8,632 nt of DNA. It comes from Sneathiella sp. Its GTDB lineage: Bacteria > Pseudomonadota > Alphaproteobacteria > Sneathiellales > Sneathiellaceae. Below, in pieces: positions 6,091 to 8,632 of this stretch. The stretch covers positions 1-8,632 of the forward strand of contig NVRR01000123.1 of the NCBI GenBank assembly GCA_002732675.1, read 5' to 3'. A program made the position numbers and the translations under genes. The stretch's first letter is position 1; every line of letters begins with the position of its first letter. The notes beneath the pieces are model-generated. The model was not told the DNA's origin, ran no database searches, and saw only the letters and a program-made list of their open reading frames with translations.

Positions 6091-7850
6091 ACACCTTTGA
6101 CCCTAACAATTTCATTGGGAATGTTTTCTGAAACCATCCAGTTAATCCATGACATTTGAGATTCTCTTACCTTCTCTCTGGTTTTCTTAACCTCAACCAT
6201 TTTTAAAATCTCACTGTTCCAAACAACAAAATCAGAGACGCCAGATCTATTTTCATTAGGGTTTTGAGCTATGCGATAAATAATATTTCGGAATAAATTG
6301 ATATCTATTCGATCTAAGAATAACTGCACAATGTCGGCTTCAATATACTCAACAAGATTTTGATCACCGTTATAAATCAATCTAGTCCAGTGTTCTTGAT
6401 ACCTCTTAATCTGACGGTTAACATAGGGCCGCAGTTCTTGCTGGGATATAAATTCGTATTTCCTATCTATTGCAACTTTCCTATTCAAATAGAAATCTGC
6501 TCCTCTAAACAGGTCATGCGGAATGTCGTTACCCTCGCTGGGGTTACTCATTCCTTCAAAGATTTCCTCCCAAAAACATAGGCAAAACATGGCCTGCCAA
6601 AAAGACACTTCTGCTCGCATGACATTCCACCCATTTTGCTCCATGTAGTCTTTATAAGCATCTTCTGTTGAGCATTTATCTCCACTAGAATTAATAAAAC
6701 CAAACTTTCCCTTTTCACCTGATTTAATCACTTCAATTGAACTGGTTATAGTGGATAAATCTAATTCCTTACTCTCATCGGGCCTAGTTCCATCCGAATT
6801 ATCATCTTTATTGCGATAACCAATATGCTTCGCTATCTGTTCCAATCTCGCCAAATGGTCACTGTCCTTCTCATGCTCGTATATGGACCATGAAACATCA
6901 AATGAGTTCAAACGCGGAACTAAGTAATTATTAAGACGCTTGGCTTTTTCGATTGAAGTAGAGGCAATTTTCTTAGCCTTAAAAACTGGATCATTATGAA
7001 ATTTCACTAACTCGTCGCGTGTAAAAAGTTTGTGTTCGTGAAACTCAACTAAAAACAGCTCATATATCTCTATATCTTTTTCACACCACGCAATGATCTC
7101 ATCTCGGAATTTTGGATTAAACTTATAACGTCTGTCTAAATACTCAATAATTCCCAATATCATAAAGTGCTTATCTGAAGCGCTGATTAAGTTCTCACAT
7201 GATTTGCAATTTTGTTCATACATTTTGCGGGTGAAATTGCACGAGTTCCATAACTCAAATGTTCTATCAATATCCTTAGATAGCTTTTCCTCTACACCGT
7301 GATTTTTGAAGCTTTTTTGAAACGACATCATCAACCCTAAAAGCTGTTCAAAATACTCTTCCGCCTTAAGGTTCGTCTGTAACCTTTGCAATCCAGTGAA
7401 GGTCTTCCATTTTTCTTTCGGATTGAGCAACATGAGCTCTGCATGCTTGAACGCAAAATAAATAGCGGAAGCTTTGGACTTATTATCTTCTCGGTTTTTA
7501 TAATGTTTGTTCAACTCTTTTCGAATAACCACTTCTTTTTTTGACAATTCATCGGGAAGTATTGTTGCTTGGAACAATTGGGTAACTTCTTCAAAGGAAC
7601 AAGAATGATTTTCAATGAACTCGCGGACAGCACTTTCAATTGCACCCAAAGCATCGCTGGCGCTCTCAGGCTGATTAAATGAGTTTTTCAAAATTTCTAG
7701 AGCAGCTATTTTCTTTTTTTTCTCGCCTTCCCAATCAGTATTATCAGCCTGGATAGAAACTGTTATCAGCGGAATATCTACATTTTTACGGCGACGATAG
7801 AAAAACAGAATTATCGTACACAAAGCTACAAATGTTAAAAAATACCCCAT
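6087..7850 (-). CDS. membrane-anchored protein with C-terminal FAN1-like VRR-NUC nuclease
   Basis: This 587-residue protein has three parts. Residues 3-18 are one hydrophobic segment (YFLTFVALCTIILFFY) followed by RRRK. By the positive-inside rule this gives an inner-membrane anchor with the rest in the cytoplasm. Residues about 45-370 are charged and mostly helical, without a family I recognise; a C204/C215/C218 cluster lies within. Residues about 395-587 match the FAN1 type of VRR-NUC domain: E414 in RAEVSFWQAMFCLCFWEEIF, then GVSDFVVW (D540), MVEVKK (E553, K555) and SQMSWINWM (Q565, W568). These correspond to the acidic residues and lysine of the PD-(D/E)xK site in FAN1, a structure-selective repair nuclease, so the enzyme looks active. 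The gene is AT-rich. A weak AGG ribosome site lies 7 bases before the ATG, and TATGAT (7885-7880 on this strand) is a possible -10. Its stop (TAG) overlaps the convergent fic stop by 2 bases. A defence or DNA-processing role is an inference. Confidence 0.75.
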   Translation of the reverse strand: MGYFLTFVALCTIILFFYRRRKNVDIPLITVSIQADNTDWEGEKKKKIAALEILKNSFNQPESASDALGAIESAVREFIENHSCSFEEVTQLFQATILPDELSKKEVVIRKELNKHYKNREDNKSKASAIYFAFKHAELMLLNPKEKWKTFTGLQRLQTNLKAEEYFEQLLGLMMSFQKSFKNHGVEEKLSKDIDRTFELWNSCNFTRKMYEQNCKSCENLISASDKHFMILGIIEYLDRRYKFNPKFRDEIIAWCEKDIEIYELFLVEFHEHKLFTRDELVKFHNDPVFKAKKIASTSIEKAKRLNNYLVPRLNSFDVSWSIYEHEKDSDHLARLEQIAKHIGYRNKDDNSDGTRPDESKELDLSTITSSIEVIKSGEKGKFGFINSSGDKCSTEDAYKDYMEQNGWNVMRAEVSFWQAMFCLCFWEEIFEGMSNPSEGNDIPHDLFRGADFYLNRKVAIDRKYEFISQQELRPYVNRQIKRYQEHWTRLIYNGDQNLVEYIEADIVQLFLDRIDINLFRNIIYRIAQNPNENRSGVSDFVVWNSEILKMVEVKKTREKVRESQMSWINWMVSENIPNEIVRVKGV

Positions 7851-7963
7851 GCGGAAACCTTTTTTGTTTTTACTTCACTATCATAACAAGTTTTATTTTT
7901 ATACATATGACTGATTTTGATGTGAAAGACAAAACTCTAAATGAAGCATCTGAACTTCCTATA

Positions 7964-8470
7964 TTATAAACAGCGGTAAATATACCGCTGCCAGTCAATA
8001 GTTATCTCACTATAGTCACATGCCAAATCACGCGCTATTGCTTCGTAGTCGATATAAAATTGGATGGACGACGGGATATCACCGAAAAGGCCTTCGTCAA
8101 CAAATTGCTCGGCTAACTCTTTCATGGAATCTACTTCGTATAGGTCGATATCAAAACCATCTGGATCTCCTGTTTCTACTTCAAAAGAATAACCGCATTC
8201 ACCGACGGCAATTATTACGTTACGCTTTTGACCGTCGTCCCATTCTTCCAAACACTCCATAACTTTCACAATGTTGGGTTGGTATAATCCCAGTGCCTTG
8301 CATAGTTCTGCATCTATCATTTCACCGTCAATGAATTGAATTTCGAATTCCTCGACTGGGTCACCGCAATCGTTCCGAATGCTGGTAATTTTCTTCTCAA
8401 ACGTTTCTTTGTCTTCGAAGTAAAAGCCTGTTGCTGAAATATCGTAAGGCTGCGCGTAGAAAGTTGTCAT
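7964..8470 (-). CDS. ardA: antirestriction protein ArdA
   Basis: This 168-residue acidic protein is a member of the ArdA family, elongated dimers that imitate B-form DNA and occupy the DNA-binding site of type I restriction-modification enzymes, so that newly transferred DNA escapes cutting. I count 39 Asp/Glu against 12 Lys/Arg. Recognisable stretches are FYAQPYDISATGFYF (4-18), VEEFEIQFIDGE (39-50), VIIAVGECGYSFEV (85-98), MKELAEQFVDEGLFG (116-130) and the ending YIDYEAIARDLACDY. Length is normal and no part is missing. The start at ATG (8470-8468) has a strong GAGGAA site (8483-8478) with 7-base spacing. It is transcribed toward the FAN1-like gene, 113 bp downstream, and may share its mRNA unless the hairpin at 7971-7990 ends it. 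A long structured leader precedes it. Confidence 0.9.
   Translation of the reverse strand: MTTFYAQPYDISATGFYFEDKETFEKKITSIRNDCGDPVEEFEIQFIDGEMIDAELCKALGLYQPNIVKVMECLEEWDDGQKRNVIIAVGECGYSFEVETGDPDGFDIDLYEVDSMKELAEQFVDEGLFGDIPSSIQFYIDYEAIARDLACDYSEITIDWQRYIYRCL
7971..7990 (-). terminator. perfect 8-bp hairpin at the end of ardA, possible terminator
   Basis: CAGCGGTA (7971-7978) and TACCGCTG (7983-7990) are perfect inverted repeats around a 4-base loop. Read with ardA, the hairpin covers the last codons and is followed by TTTATAATAT across the stop codon. The stem is stable enough for an intrinsic terminator or attenuator, but the T-run is interrupted. It could reduce read-through from ardA into the nuclease gene. 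Because it is made of coding sequence, coincidence is possible. Confidence 0.4.
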
Positions 8471-8541
8471 CTCTTAATTCCTCATTGGGTTTGGGGTTTG
8501 CATTTAACCCTTGGCCCATCGCCGAGATGCGGGGGTAGCAA

Positions 8542-8625
8542 GCGCAAGGAGGCTCCGAACGAAGGTTCGCTGGCCTGACAGTGAAAGCGTTTGGATGCCT
8601 TGCACGCGAAAGGGATGCAGCCCTT
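8542..8625 (-). ncRNA. structured leader RNA upstream of ardA (possibly radC-type motif)
   Basis: Read on the ardA strand, this leader folds into nested helices. An 8-bp stem pairs GUGCAAGG (8605-8598) with CCUUGCGC (8549-8542), with one G-U pair. It encloses a hairpin with outer GGC/GCC pairs (8575-8573 with 8553-8551) and a CGAAC-CUUC-GUUCG tip (8569-8556). A further hairpin, AAGGG/CCCUU (8625-8610), lies upstream. The ribosome site is about 60 bases further on. The radC RNA motif has been described, as I recall, in leaders of antirestriction, integrase and methyltransferase genes of mobile elements, which fits this place, but I have not matched its consensus. A hairpin promoter used on single-stranded transferred DNA is another possibility. 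The window ends shortly after, so the 5' end is unknown. Confidence 0.5.
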
Positions 8626-8632
8626 AGCTCTT

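Noticed and set aside
6945..6954. TTTTTCGATT copy in the nuclease gene, and similar copies in the methyltransferase gene
   Set aside because: These are isolated copies in coding DNA without the phased spacing, so they are treated as chance matches rather than extra array members.
7907..7969. 20-aa ATG frame (+) between ardA and the nuclease gene
   Set aside because: It has no ribosome site, runs antisense into the end of ardA, and is of a length expected by chance.

Overview
The window looks like a piece of an alphaproteobacterial genome or plasmid of moderate GC. I infer this from the style of the MobC/relaxase pair and the sulfurtransferase; no rRNA, tRNA or other taxonomic marker is present. 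Base composition is uneven. The sulfurtransferase is GC-rich, the mobilization genes are intermediate, and the nuclease gene at 6087-7850 is clearly AT-rich, which suggests a mosaic of acquired DNA.

Layout. (1) 1-2384 reads like ordinary host or accessory DNA: an FkbM-type methyltransferase (+) and a two-domain sulfurtransferase (-), tail to tail across a 385-bp gap with no convincing gene. (2) 2385-4320 is a mobilization module: a 203-bp spacer that is the best candidate for an origin of transfer, a possible 31-codon leader ORF, a MobC-like ribbon-helix-helix accessory protein and a relaxase. Each junction is an ATGA overlap, so the genes are probably translationally coupled. No coupling protein, type IV secretion genes, integrase or replication gene is visible, so the element appears mobilizable rather than self-transmissible, as far as this window shows. 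(3) 4321-4533 is AT-rich and holds six helically phased copies of a TTTTTCGA-type repeat directly before a Fic-domain gene. (4) 4534-8632 is cargo: a self-inhibited (class II) Fic AMP-transferase (+); a membrane-anchored protein with a FAN1-like VRR-NUC nuclease domain (-), whose stop codon overlaps the fic stop; and the antirestriction DNA mimic ArdA (-), preceded by a strongly structured leader that may be a conserved RNA such as the radC motif.

Taken together, the right part is a transfer-plus-conflict island. The relaxosome genes would nick and move the DNA. ArdA would shield incoming DNA from type I restriction. Fic and the membrane-tethered nuclease are candidate toxin, defence or competition functions. 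The least familiar part is the FAN1-like nuclease with an N-terminal membrane anchor. The other points worth checking are the relaxase, which has a histidine where related enzymes carry the nicking tyrosine, the phased repeat array, and the structured ardA leader.
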